Source: Pimelobacter simplex (GTDB lineage Bacteria > Actinomycetota > Actinomycetes > Propionibacteriales > Nocardioidaceae). Taken from it: a DNA stretch of 64,000 nt. The position numbers and the translations under genes were made by a program. The notes below the pieces were generated by a model. That model was given only the letters and a program-made list of their open reading frames with translations, was not told the DNA's origin and did no database searches. Shown in pieces: positions 1 through 6,999 of the stretch. The stretch's first letter is position 1. Each line of letters opens with the position of its first letter. The stretch covers positions 142,059-206,058 of the forward strand of contig JADCLI010000002.1 of assembly GCA_016803235.1 (NCBI GenBank), written 5' to 3'.

Positions 1-37
1 TGTATCGACGTTCTTCGATGGGGCAACGATGGCCGAT

Positions 38-57
38 CCATCGACAGATGTCAATGG
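38..57. promoter_or_regulatory. Probable ArsR operator
   Basis: An imperfect inverted repeat, CCATCGACAG followed by ATGTCAATGG, has 8 of 10 positions complementary. ATCGACA/TGTCAAT half-sites are typical of ArsR-family operators. It lies just upstream of the ArsR gene's preferred start, so autoregulation is likely. A further short repeat, ATCGA-n6-TCGAT, sits at 4-19. Confidence 0.5.
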
Positions 58-75
58 ATGGGGCAGAATGAGGTC

Positions 76-435
76 ATGCCCGCCTCGCTGCCCGTGATCC
101 AGCCCGACGACGTCGCGGCCTGCTGCTCGCCGGTCACCGGCGGCGTGGTCAGCGACGGGGCCGCCGAGACCCTCGCCCGGATGTTCAAGGCGCTCGGCGA
201 CCCCACCCGGGTCAAGCTGCTGTCACTGATCGCCGCGTCGCCGGAGGGCGAGGCCTGCGTCTGCGACCTGACCGCGCCGGTCGCCCTCAGTCAGCCGACC
301 GTCTCGCACCACATGAAGCTGCTCGTCGATGCCGGGCTGGCCACCCGCGAGCAGCGCGGCCGGTGGGCCTACTACCGGGTCGCGCCCGAGGCGCTGCGCT
401 CGCTCGCCGGCGCGCTCGCGCCGGCCGACGGCTGA
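76..435 (+). CDS. ArsR/SmtB family metalloid- or metal-sensing repressor
   Basis: A 119-residue winged-helix repressor. The HTH region contains the ArsR signature around 'LSQPTVSHHMKLL' with a winged hairpin 'RGRWAYYRV' behind it. Cys61 and Cys63 form an E-x-C-x-C motif at the start of the DNA-recognition segment, as in arsenite-sensing ArsR proteins, and Cys16-Cys17 near the N-terminus could be extra ligands. The ATG at 76 is preferred over the one at 58, because the latter would begin inside the operator-like repeat. Its usual partner genes (arsenite transporter or reductase) are not downstream, where a manganese riboswitch begins, so its targets may lie to the left of the window. Arsenite is the likeliest effector, by inference. 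Confidence 0.88.
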   Translation: MPASLPVIQPDDVAACCSPVTGGVVSDGAAETLARMFKALGDPTRVKLLSLIAASPEGEACVCDLTAPVALSQPTVSHHMKLLVDAGLATREQRGRWAYYRVAPEALRSLAGALAPADG

Positions 436-467
436 GCCGCCGATTCGTCGTACGCCGGTCGCGTCCC

Positions 468-473
468 TAGACT
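468..473 (+). promoter_or_regulatory. Possible -10 box of the Mn-riboswitch transcript
   Basis: TAGACT fits a TAnnnT -10 element and lies about 10 nt before the 5' end of the riboswitch. No clear -35 box is seen. Confidence 0.35.
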
Positions 474-480
474 GGCGGTG

Positions 481-600
481 CGAAGGGGAGTAGTCCTCAA
501 CGGCTGTGTCGACACACTGGACCGCGAAGCTTGCGGGCCCGGCGCAGCAGGCCACCGCGAGGTGGCGGACGAGACTTTCGACCAGTTGTGCGACCCGTTG
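481..600 (+). ncRNA. yybP-ykoY manganese riboswitch aptamer
   Basis: The two conserved loops of this class are visible: GGGGAGTAG at 485-493 and GACGAGACTTTCGACC at 568-583. Between them lies a strong stem-loop (CCACC-GCGA-GGTGG, 552-565). Known yybP-ykoY RNAs bind Mn2+ and turn on manganese exporters, including UPF0016-type proteins, which is exactly the gene downstream. The outer boundaries are approximate. Confidence 0.85.
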
Positions 601-608
601 AAGTGGAC

Positions 609-662
609 GTGCCTGGTCGAAGGCACGTCATCACGACGGGTTCCTCCGGCCGGGCGCCGGAG
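609..662 (+). promoter_or_regulatory. Expression platform of the Mn riboswitch
   Basis: Two hairpins follow the aptamer: GTGCCT/AGGCAC (609-626) and CTCCGGC-CGGGC-GCCGGAG (644-662). The 3' arm of the second overlaps the purine-rich Shine-Dalgarno stretch GAGAGGAAG (660-668) of the downstream gene, so it would hide the ribosome site. This suggests translational control, opened when Mn2+ stabilises the aptamer. Confidence 0.6.
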
Positions 663-674
663 AGGAAGATCCTG

Positions 675-1259
675 ATGTACGCGTTCTTGCTGAGCACCGC
701 CGTCATCTTCGTGGCCGAGCTCGGCGACAAGAGCCAGCTGATGGCGATGACCTTCGCCACGCGCTACCGCGCCCGCGACGTGCTGATCGGCCTGACAGCC
801 GCGACCGCGGTGGTGCACCTCGCCTCGGTGGGCATCGGCTACGCGATCGGCGACGCCTTCGCCGGCTACCAGGGGACGATCGAGGTCTGCGCCGGTCTCG
901 CGTTCCTCGGCTTCGCGGCGTGGACGCTGCGCGGCGACGAGCTGACCGAGGACGACGAGCGCAAGGCGGCCAGCGCCACGGGCCGCGCGATCCTCGTGGT
1001 GGCGGTGTTCTTCTTCCTCGCCGAGCTCGGCGACAAGACCATGCTCGCGACGATCACCCTGGCCACCCAGGAGGGCTGGTTCGGCACCTGGCTCGGCTCG
1101 ACGCTCGGCATGGTCGCCGCGGACGCGCTGGCCATCGCCCTCGGCGCGGTGCTCGGCAAGCAGCTGCCCGAGAAGGCCGTCAAGTACGGCGCCGCCACGC
1201 TCTTCGCGCTGTTCGGACTTCTGCTCATCGCCAGCGGGGCTGGTTGGATCGGGGCGTGA
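675..1259 (+). CDS. UPF0016 (GDT1/TMEM165) family manganese exporter
   Basis: A 194-residue, six-helix membrane protein built from two similar halves, each carrying the family motif E-x-G-D-K-[ST]: 'AELGDKS' at residues 14-20 and 'AELGDKT' near residue 117. These acidic residues form the cation path in GDT1-type transporters, and bacterial members (MneA-like) export Mn2+. The upstream yybP-ykoY riboswitch supports manganese as substrate and predicts induction by excess Mn. The ATG at 675 is chosen because it follows GAGGAAG by about 7 nt. The stop overlaps the next gene's GTG start (GTGA), so the two are translationally coupled. Confidence 0.92.
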   Translation: MYAFLLSTAVIFVAELGDKSQLMAMTFATRYRARDVLIGLTAATAVVHLASVGIGYAIGDAFAGYQGTIEVCAGLAFLGFAAWTLRGDELTEDDERKAASATGRAILVVAVFFFLAELGDKTMLATITLATQEGWFGTWLGSTLGMVAADALAIALGAVLGKQLPEKAVKYGAATLFALFGLLLIASGAGWIGA

Positions 1260-2503
1260 CCCCGGCGCCCGTCGCACCGCCCCGACCGGTCTGGACCCCC
1301 TGGCGCACGGTCTTCGCGTTCGGCCTGGTCAGCCTCGCGGCCGACATGGTCTACGAGGGCATGCGCGCGATGGCCGGGCCCTTCCTCGGCAGCCTGGGCG
1401 CCTCGGCGCTGACGGTCGGCCTGGTGACCGGTGCGGGCGAGGCGGTCGCGCTGGTGCTCCGCCTGGTCACCGGACCGTGGGCGGACCGGAGCAACCGGCA
1501 CTGGCGGCTGACCGTCGTCGGCTACGGGATGACCGCGGTGTGCGTGCCGCTGCTCGCGGTCACTCCCTTCCTCGGCAGCGCCGGGCTCGCGGTCGCCGCC
1601 ACCCTGATCGTGCTCGAGCGGACGGGGAAGGCGGTGCGCAGCCCGGCCAAGTCCGCACTGCTCGCCCGGATGGCGACCTCGACCGGGCGCGGCAAGGGGT
1701 TCGCGGTCCACAAGGCGCTGGACCAGGTCGGGGCCTTCACCGGCCCGCTGCTGCTGGCCGGGATCGCCGCCCTCACCGGCCTGCTCTGGCCCGGCTTCGC
1801 GGTGCTGGCCGTCCCCGGTGCGCTGGCGATGCTGCTGCTGGCCCAGCTGCGCCGCCGGGCGCCGATCGCGACCCGCGCCGATCCCGATGCCGACGACCTC
1901 CCGGCCCCGGACCGGCCACCGCGCAGTGCCTGGGCCGAGGTCCGGGCCGCCGCCGTCGGTGCCGACCTGCCGCGCACCTTCCACCTGTTCTCGCTCGCCG
2001 CCGCGCTCACCACCGCCGGGCTGATGACCTTCGGCGTGATGTCCTACCGCTTCGTCGAGGCCGGCCTGGTCGCGGCGGCCGTGGTGCCGCTCGTCTACGC
2101 CCTCGCGATGGCCGTCGAGGCGCTGGCCGCCCTGGCGACCGGCGGGATGTTCGACCGCTGGGGCGGGCGGGTCCTGCTCGGCGTACCCGTCCTCGTCGCG
2201 GTCGTGCCCCTCTGCGTGTTCACCGACCGGCTCTGGCTGGTGCTGGGGGGTGTCGTCGTCTGGGGCGCGGCCTGCGGGGTCCAGGACTCGACGATCAAGG
2301 CGTACGTCGCCGACCTGGTCCCGGCGGGGCGCCGGGCCACGGCGTACGGTGTGTTCGCCGCCGTGCAGGGCATCGGTGCCCTCGTCGGCGGCGCCGTCGC
2401 GGGTGCGCTCGTCGACCGCCACACGACGTTGCTCGCCGTGGTGATCGGGGGCCTGCAGGTCGTCGCGGCGGTGCTGCTGTGGCGGACGACCCGGAGGGGA
2501 TGA
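1256..2503 (+). CDS. MFS transporter
   Basis: About 415 residues with twelve predicted hydrophobic segments and an early 'DMVYEGMRAM' stretch, typical of a bacterial MFS subfamily with a D-M-x-Y-E-G-x-R signature in its first helix. The loop 'DRSNRHWRLT' matches the MFS loop 2-3 motif. The substrate is not known. The GTG start overlaps the preceding UPF0016 stop by four bases, so it should share the manganese-responsive transcript. Whether it also moves metal is unknown. Its stop is two bases before the next start. Confidence 0.85.
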   Translation: MTPAPVAPPRPVWTPWRTVFAFGLVSLAADMVYEGMRAMAGPFLGSLGASALTVGLVTGAGEAVALVLRLVTGPWADRSNRHWRLTVVGYGMTAVCVPLLAVTPFLGSAGLAVAATLIVLERTGKAVRSPAKSALLARMATSTGRGKGFAVHKALDQVGAFTGPLLLAGIAALTGLLWPGFAVLAVPGALAMLLLAQLRRRAPIATRADPDADDLPAPDRPPRSAWAEVRAAAVGADLPRTFHLFSLAAALTTAGLMTFGVMSYRFVEAGLVAAAVVPLVYALAMAVEALAALATGGMFDRWGGRVLLGVPVLVAVVPLCVFTDRLWLVLGGVVVWGAACGVQDSTIKAYVADLVPAGRRATAYGVFAAVQGIGALVGGAVAGALVDRHTTLLAVVIGGLQVVAAVLLWRTTRRG

Positions 2504-2504
2504 G

Positions 2505-3005
2505 ATGGACGTCGTGCTCCGGCCCGTCGTGGCCGCAGACCTGCCCTTGCTCGCCGTGGGCGAGGCGCCGTACGACGACTTCGGGCCGCGGGTGCCGCGC
2601 ACCGAGCCGTACTCACCGGTGCTGCGCGAGCCCGGCGGGATGGCGGTCTGCGACGCCGAGGGCCGGCTGCTCGGCAGCGTGAGCTGGATCTGGCAGCAGT
2701 GGGGGCCGATGCCGGAGTCGCGCAACCCGATGATCGGCATAGCGCTGGTCCCGGAGGCCCGCGGTCGCGGCGCGGGGACGGCGGCGCAGCGGGCGCTGGT
2801 CGACCTGTTCTTCCGGCACACCAACGTCAACCGCATCGAGGCCAGCACCGACGTCGAGAACCTGGCCGAGCAGCGGGCCCTGGAGAAGGCCGGCTTCACG
2901 CGTGAGGGCACGGTCCGCGGCGCCCAGTGGCGCGACGGCGCCTTCCACGACTGCTACTCCTACAGCATCCTGCGCGCGGACTGGGCGGCCCAGCCCGGTC
3001 GTTGA
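2505..3005 (+). CDS. GNAT family N-acetyltransferase
   Basis: A 166-residue GNAT-fold protein. The acetyl-CoA pyrophosphate loop appears as 'PEARGRGAGTAAQRAL' and the terminal beta-strand region as 'ALEKAGFTREGTVRGAQWRDGAFHD', a layout seen in RimJ/RimL-like enzymes that acetylate amino-terminal or small-molecule amines. The start is supported by a GGAGGGG ribosome site overlapping the end of the MFS gene, so it is probably the last gene of that transcript. The substrate cannot be predicted. Confidence 0.85.
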   Translation: MDVVLRPVVAADLPLLAVGEAPYDDFGPRVPRTEPYSPVLREPGGMAVCDAEGRLLGSVSWIWQQWGPMPESRNPMIGIALVPEARGRGAGTAAQRALVDLFFRHTNVNRIEASTDVENLAEQRALEKAGFTREGTVRGAQWRDGAFHDCYSYSILRADWAAQPGR

Positions 3006-3194
3006 CAGGCAAGCCGTCACCTGCCCGCGGTGGCCGACCCCCGGAGGGCATCCCGGCTGGCGCGCGATCCCGCCCTCGCCTGCGTGGACGCACGGTTGAC
3101 GACGACGTCCAGCAAGCACCAGCGTTGAGGCCGCGCGCCCGGGAGCATCGACCGCGTGGTCCGGGGTACCGCACCGACTCGGAGGTGGACGTCG

Positions 3195-3683
3195 ATGGAG
3201 GGACTCGCTCGGGCGGTCCTGGCACTGGTGTTCGTCGCGACGGGCTTCGTCGCGACCGGGCCTGCTGCGGTGTCGTCGGCCGGTCCGGAACGGTCGGTGC
3301 GGCCGATGAGCGGCGAGTACGAGGGCGCGGTGCTGAAGGCGATCGAGCGGCGCCGGAGCCGGCGCGACCGCTCCGGGCTGCGCGCGTCGGCCTGTGTCGA
3401 CGGGTTCGCCGAGGCGCGCTCGCGGCGGATGGCGGTGCGGGACGAGATGGTGCACTACCCGGGCCTGGGCAAGGTCTTCGCCCGCTGCGGCGGCGACCGG
3501 GTCGGCGAGATCATCGCCCGCGGCAGGGGCTTCCGGGACCCGGTCGTCGTGGTCCGGGCCTGGATGGCCTCGCCCTCGCACCACGACGTGATCGTGCAGC
3601 CGTCGTACCGGGAGGCGAGCGTCGGCGCATGGCGCGACGACGCCGGCACGGTGTTCGTCAGCGTGGTCTTCCGATCGCCCTGA
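3195..3683 (+). CDS. Secreted CAP-domain (SCP/PR1-like) protein
   Basis: A 162-residue protein with an N-terminal signal peptide (hydrophobic core roughly residues 6-24, then an Ala/Ser-rich cleavage region) followed by one CAP domain. Recognisable CAP elements are the 'MVHYPGL' helix segment, 'VGEIIARG' and 'VRAWMASPSHHDVIVQPSYREASVGAW', where the last part matches the family's 'W..SP.H...ll.p.......G.' block. Bacterial CAP proteins are extracellular, and most have no assigned enzymatic function. The ATG at 3195 sits 8 nt after GGAGGT. It appears to be a single-gene transcript. Confidence 0.8.
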   Translation: MEGLARAVLALVFVATGFVATGPAAVSSAGPERSVRPMSGEYEGAVLKAIERRRSRRDRSGLRASACVDGFAEARSRRMAVRDEMVHYPGLGKVFARCGGDRVGEIIARGRGFRDPVVVVRAWMASPSHHDVIVQPSYREASVGAWRDDAGTVFVSVVFRSP

Positions 3684-3698
3684 TGAGGTGCCGGAACT

Positions 3699-3731
3699 AG
3701 TGAAGTTACTACATCATGTAGTAACTTCACT
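3699..3731. promoter_or_regulatory. 33-bp perfect palindrome, MarR operator
   Basis: The half-site AGTGAAGTTACTACAT (3699-3714) is followed by a central C and its exact reverse complement (3716-3731). The palindrome ends two bases before the MarR start codon and occupies the place of a ribosome site, so the mRNA is probably leaderless or the site is part of the operator. Its length exceeds the 16-20 bp typical of MarR boxes. Confidence 0.8.
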
Positions 3732-3733
3732 CC

Positions 3734-4183
3734 ATGACCTCGTCGACCCCTCGCGACGCCATCGACCGCCTGATGCAGCTGTCGATGCTGATCTCCAGCG
3801 ACCTCGGGCGCTACGAGAAGGAGTCCGGCCTCACCGCGCCGCGGATCCACCTGCTGTGGGAGCTCGGGCTCTCCGGGCCGCAGACCCAGCAGCGACTGGC
3901 CGCGGCGATGGACGTCACGCCGCGCAACGTGACCGGGCTCGTCGACGGCCTGGCCGCCTCCGGCCACGTCACCCGGGAGCCGCACCCCACCGACCGGCGC
4001 GCGACCCTGGTCACGCCGACCCCGGCCGGGCTCGCGGTCATCAAGGACAACCAGGACAGCTACGACGAGCTGGGCCGCCAGCTCTTCGGCGACCTTCCCG
4101 CGGGCCGCCTCGCCGACTTCACGGCCGTCCTCGACGCCACGATCGTCCGCTTCACCGCCCTCATGGAGGAGGCCGCGTCATGA
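3734..4183 (+). CDS. MarR family transcriptional regulator
   Basis: A 149-residue winged-helix protein. The recognition helix region is 'TQQRLAAAMDVTPRNVTGLVDGLAASGHVTREPHPTDRRATLV', with the classic MarR wing D-R-R. N- and C-terminal helices for dimerisation flank it. The long palindrome immediately upstream indicates autorepression. The ATGA overlap with the next gene couples it to a membrane protein of unknown role. The effector is unknown. Confidence 0.9.
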   Translation: MTSSTPRDAIDRLMQLSMLISSDLGRYEKESGLTAPRIHLLWELGLSGPQTQQRLAAAMDVTPRNVTGLVDGLAASGHVTREPHPTDRRATLVTPTPAGLAVIKDNQDSYDELGRQLFGDLPAGRLADFTAVLDATIVRFTALMEEAAS

Positions 4184-4809
4184 ACCGCACCTGGCGACTG
4201 GTCAAGGACGCCGTCCTGCTCGAGCTGGCCGTCTGGCGCTGCCTCGGCCGCTGGATCGCCCGCCGTCCCGAGGCCCCGCCCGGCGCCGTGCAGCTCGGCT
4301 ACAGCCGGCTCACCGCGCCGGTGATGTGGCTGTGGATCTTCGGTGCCTTCGCCGAGGTGGTCGCCTTCGAGCTCGTCCTGCGCAGCATCGACGCCACCTG
4401 GGCGCACGTGGTCCGGATCCCGCTGTTCGTCGTCGGCGTCTGGGGCGCCTTCTGGATGCTCGGCATGGCCGGCTCCTTCTACGTGCGCCGCCACCTCGTG
4501 CTCGCCGACCGGCTGGTGGTCCGCAACGGGCCGCGGTTCCGTGTCGAGGTGCCCCTGTCCGCCGTGGTCGGCGTCCGCGGCGCGGAGCACGAGTTCGAGG
4601 GGATGGTGCGCACCGTGCACGAGGAGGACGGGCTGCTGCTCGTCGGGCCCGGCAACCGCACCAACGTCGAGCTCACCCTCGCCGGGCCGACGGTCCTCGC
4701 GACCCACGACCGTGACCGGGTGGCCGACCGGGTCGGGCTCTGGGTCGACGAGCCGAGGGAGGTCGTGCGACTGCTGGCCGAGCGCACCCGCAGCGCCGAC
4801 GTACGCTGA
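4180..4809 (+). CDS. Membrane protein with PH-like domain, unknown function
   Basis: A 209-residue protein. An N-terminal cytoplasmic part of about 45 residues is followed by two hydrophobic segments ('VMWLWIFGAFAEVVAFELVL' and 'IPLFVVGVWGAFWMLGMAG') and then a soluble C-terminal region, 'YVRRHLVLADRLVVRNGPRFRVEVPLS', resembling bacterial PH-like domains found after paired TM helices. I recognise no enzymatic motif. It is coupled to the MarR gene by an ATGA overlap, so it is probably the main regulated target of that repressor. A role in envelope stress or drug response is only a guess. Confidence 0.75.
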   Translation: MNRTWRLVKDAVLLELAVWRCLGRWIARRPEAPPGAVQLGYSRLTAPVMWLWIFGAFAEVVAFELVLRSIDATWAHVVRIPLFVVGVWGAFWMLGMAGSFYVRRHLVLADRLVVRNGPRFRVEVPLSAVVGVRGAEHEFEGMVRTVHEEDGLLLVGPGNRTNVELTLAGPTVLATHDRDRVADRVGLWVDEPREVVRLLAERTRSADVR

Positions 4810-4843
4810 CCGCTCCGTGACCGAGCACCCCCAGGAGGCGCCG

Positions 4844-5401
4844 ATGTCCCGTTTCACGCTGCCGCCCGTCGAGGTCCTGCAGGCCCGCGAGAAGCTGGTG
4901 CTCGACCACTTCCACGACGAGGTGCGCCAGGACTGGGACGCGACCCTGGCGACCTTCCCGCACCCGCACTACGAGCTGGTCGCGTCGATGACGGTGCACG
5001 ACGGCGACGACGAGGTGCGCGGCTACTACCACGACACGCGCGTCGCGTTCCCGGACCAGGACCACGAGATCATCGCGTTCCGGCACACCCACGACGCGGT
5101 GGTCGTGGAGTTCTGGCTCACCGGCACCCATCTCGGGCCGCTCGGGAGGATGCCGCCGACCGGATCCGCCCACCGCACCCGGATGACGGCGTACTTCGTC
5201 TTCGACGAGGACGAGAACCTCGTCTCAGAGCGGATCTACTTCGACCAGCTGACCATCCTCAAGCAGCTGGTCGCCGGCCTCGACAAGCGCAAGCCGGCGG
5301 ACCTGCTCACCCTCGGCCGGGTGGTCGCGGGGGCGCTGGGCATGGCGTCGGGCGACCCCGATCCCCGGCTCACGGAGACGACGCCGCCCGACCTCGGCTG
5401 A
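4844..5401 (+). CDS. SnoaL-like (NTF2-fold) polyketide cyclase-family protein
   Basis: A 185-residue protein with a SnoaL/NTF2-like layout: an N-terminal helix pair, 'VRGYYHDTRVAFPDQDHEII' and 'AVVVEFWLTGTHLGPLGRMPPTG', then a beta strand ending '..ERIYFDQLTILKQL'. This order is characteristic of ester cyclase and SnoaL-like hydrolase families. The pocket usually binds a hydrophobic small molecule, but the reaction here is unknown. The start is preceded by AGGAGG at 7-8 nt. It is separated from the MarR pair by about 30 nt and may share their transcript. Confidence 0.82.
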   Translation: MSRFTLPPVEVLQAREKLVLDHFHDEVRQDWDATLATFPHPHYELVASMTVHDGDDEVRGYYHDTRVAFPDQDHEIIAFRHTHDAVVVEFWLTGTHLGPLGRMPPTGSAHRTRMTAYFVFDEDENLVSERIYFDQLTILKQLVAGLDKRKPADLLTLGRVVAGALGMASGDPDPRLTETTPPDLG

Positions 5402-5412
5402 ACGCTCGGCGA

Positions 5413-5892
5413 TCAGCCGGCCTGCTTCCAGCTCGGCGCGTCCGCACGCTCGCGGACCGCGACGTTGACCCGGTTGAACAGGTTGAGGGTCGCGATCTGC
5501 AGCAGCAGCGCGGCGACCTGCTTCTCGTCGTAGTGCTTGATCACCTCGCGCCACAGCTCGTCCGGCACCGGGTCGTGGCTGTCGGCGAGCCGCGTGAGGG
5601 CGTCGGTGAGGGCGAGGGCGGCGCGCTCGGCCTCGTCGAAGTACGGCGACTCGCCCCATGCCGCGACCCCGACGATGCGGTCCACGGACTCGCCGGCTCC
5701 CTGCAACGCCTCGAGGTGGCCCTGGACGCAGGCGCTGCAACCGTTCAGCTGGCTGGCCCGGAGCGCGACCAGCTCGAGAGTGGTGGCGGGGAGGCCGCCC
5801 TTGGCGACGGCGGTGAGCAGGCTGCCGATGCCCCTGAAGGCGTCGGGCAGGACCTGGGCGGGGTTGGCCATGCGGGGCTCGATGGTGGTCAT
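5413..5892 (-). CDS. Carboxymuconolactone decarboxylase family (AhpD-like) protein
   Basis: A 159-residue helical protein with the AhpD-type redox motif C-x-x-C (Cys52, Cys55) followed by His59 in 'CSACVQGH'. Such proteins act as peroxidase partners or decarboxylases. Members next to ECF41 sigma factors form the conserved COE (carboxymuconolactone decarboxylase, oxidoreductase or epimerase) partner group. It is divergent from an ECF41 sigma gene and has a matching promoter motif upstream, so it is a likely target of that sigma factor. An alternative start at 'MANPAQ' would remove seven residues. Confidence 0.9.
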   Translation of the reverse strand: MTTIEPRMANPAQVLPDAFRGIGSLLTAVAKGGLPATTLELVALRASQLNGCSACVQGHLEALQGAGESVDRIVGVAAWGESPYFDEAERAALALTDALTRLADSHDPVPDELWREVIKHYDEKQVAALLLQIATLNLFNRVNVAVRERADAPSWKQAG

Positions 5893-5934
5893 GGTGTTTC
5901 TCCTCGGATCGTCCGGTGGGTTGTTCGCCTCCCT

Positions 5935-5961
5935 GACCCGCGGCCGCGCAGGAGTGTGACC
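5935..5961 (-). promoter_or_regulatory. Putative ECF41-type promoter of the decarboxylase gene
   Basis: Read on the minus strand: GGTCACA (5961-5955), a 16-nt spacer, then GGTC (5938-5935). The sequence and spacing match the sigma-gene promoter on the other strand and the second ECF41 locus. The known ECF41 consensus is close to TGTCACA and CGTC. Confidence 0.55.
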
Positions 5962-5996
5962 GGATCCGCGAGGAGATCTGCGGAAGGATCGGGAGC

Positions 5997-6023
5997 TGTC
6001 ACATCGGGGGCCCGCTCGGGGTC
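5997..6023 (+). promoter_or_regulatory. Putative ECF41-type promoter of the sigma gene
   Basis: TGTCACA (5997-6003), a 16-nt spacer and GGTC (6020-6023) form a -35/-10 pair. The expected start site near 6030 would give a short leader containing GAGGAGAGG before the GTG at 6054. It implies positive autoregulation of the sigma factor. Confidence 0.6.
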
Positions 6024-6053
6024 AGACAGACGACCCCGAGGAGAGGACCACCC

Positions 6054-6935
6054 GTGAACGACGACGTCACCCTGGCCGCGGCCTTCGAGCAGCACCGCCG
6101 CCACCTGCACACGGTCGCCCACCGCGTGCTCGGCTCGGCCGCCGAGGCCGAGGACGCGGTCCAGGAGGCCTGGCTGCGGCTGCACCGCACCGACGCCGCC
6201 GAGATCGACAACCTCGGCGGCTGGCTCACGACGGTCGTCGGCCGGATCGCGCTCAACACGCTGCGCTCCCGCGCGACCCGCCGCGAGGATTCGCTGGAGG
6301 AGCGGGTCGAACGGCTGCCTGACCCCGTCGTGACGCCGTACGACGGCGCGTTGCCCGAGGAGCAGGCCCTGCTCGCCGACTCGGTCGGCCTGGCGCTGCT
6401 GGTCGTGCTCGACCAGCTGAGCCCGGCGGAGCGGATCGCGTTCGTGCTGCACGACCTGTTCGGCGTCCCGTTCGAGGAGATCGCACCGATCGTCGAGCGC
6501 ACGCCCGCGGCGACCCGCCAGCTCGCGAGCCGGGCGCGGCGCCGGGTCCGTGGCACCGACACCGTCCGCCCCGACCGCCCCGCGCGCCAGCGGGAGGTGG
6601 TCGACGCCTTCTTCGCCGCGGCCCACGCGGGCGACTTCGAGCGGCTGGTCGGCGTCCTCGCTCCCGACGTGGTGCTGCACTCCGACCTCGGCGCGCTGCG
6701 CGGCGGCGTCGTGACCTACCAGGGCGCCGAGACGATCGCCCGCAACGCGCTGATGTTCGCCCACCCCGACCGGGTCGTGCACCCGATGCTCGTCAGCGGG
6801 CGGGCGGGTGTGGTCGTCACGCTGCACGACGAGCTGTTCAGCGTCATGGCGTTCACCGTGGCCGGCGGCCGGATCGTCGCCGTCGACACCTGGACCGACC
6901 CGGAGGTGCTGGCGCGGGTGCCCCGTCGCACCTGA
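6054..6935 (+). CDS. ECF41-group (SigJ-like) RNA polymerase sigma factor
   Basis: A 293-residue sigma-70 family protein. Region 2 contains 'AEAEDAVQEAWLRLHRT'. The linker has 'RLPDPVV', where ECF41 proteins usually have a W-L-P-E-P motif. Region 4 is 'LSPAERIAFVLHDLFGVPFEEIA' with 'TRQLASRARRRV' as recognition helix. From about residue 180 a SnoaL-like domain is fused at the C-terminus and acts as a built-in regulator in ECF41 factors, replacing an anti-sigma factor. It is divergent from a CMD-family gene. The GTG start follows GAGGAGAGG. The last codons and stop lie inside a dispersed palindromic repeat. Confidence 0.9.
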   Translation: MNDDVTLAAAFEQHRRHLHTVAHRVLGSAAEAEDAVQEAWLRLHRTDAAEIDNLGGWLTTVVGRIALNTLRSRATRREDSLEERVERLPDPVVTPYDGALPEEQALLADSVGLALLVVLDQLSPAERIAFVLHDLFGVPFEEIAPIVERTPAATRQLASRARRRVRGTDTVRPDRPARQREVVDAFFAAAHAGDFERLVGVLAPDVVLHSDLGALRGGVVTYQGAETIARNALMFAHPDRVVHPMLVSGRAGVVVTLHDELFSVMAFTVAGGRIVAVDTWTDPEVLARVPRRT

Positions 6936-6985
6936 CGAACGGGCTGTCGATCGTCGCATCTGACGACCCATTCGTCAGGTGCGAC
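6925..6985. repeat. Dispersed palindrome family 1, copy 1
   Basis: The arms at 6925-6943 and 6967-6985 are 19 bp with one mismatch around a 23-nt loop. The 5' arm begins GTCGCACCTGACGAA and is shared with copies at 46740 and 55428. The loop here contains a near-copy of the arm, GTCGCATCTGACGA (6953-6966). The stop codon of the ECF41 sigma gene (6933-6935) lies within the 5' arm. There is no U-tract, so it is not a classic intrinsic terminator. Confidence 0.9.
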
Positions 6986-6999
6986 GCGGGCCCGGCGGA

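Noticed and set aside
866-2911. A 681-codon minus-strand open frame antisense to the UPF0016 and MFS genes
   Set aside because: Low-complexity Arg/Gly/Pro-rich translation without domains; the plus-strand genes have unmistakable family motifs.
6925-6985. Insertion-sequence ends or attachment site
   Set aside because: The three copies are isolated stem-loops without a transposase, integrase or target duplications.
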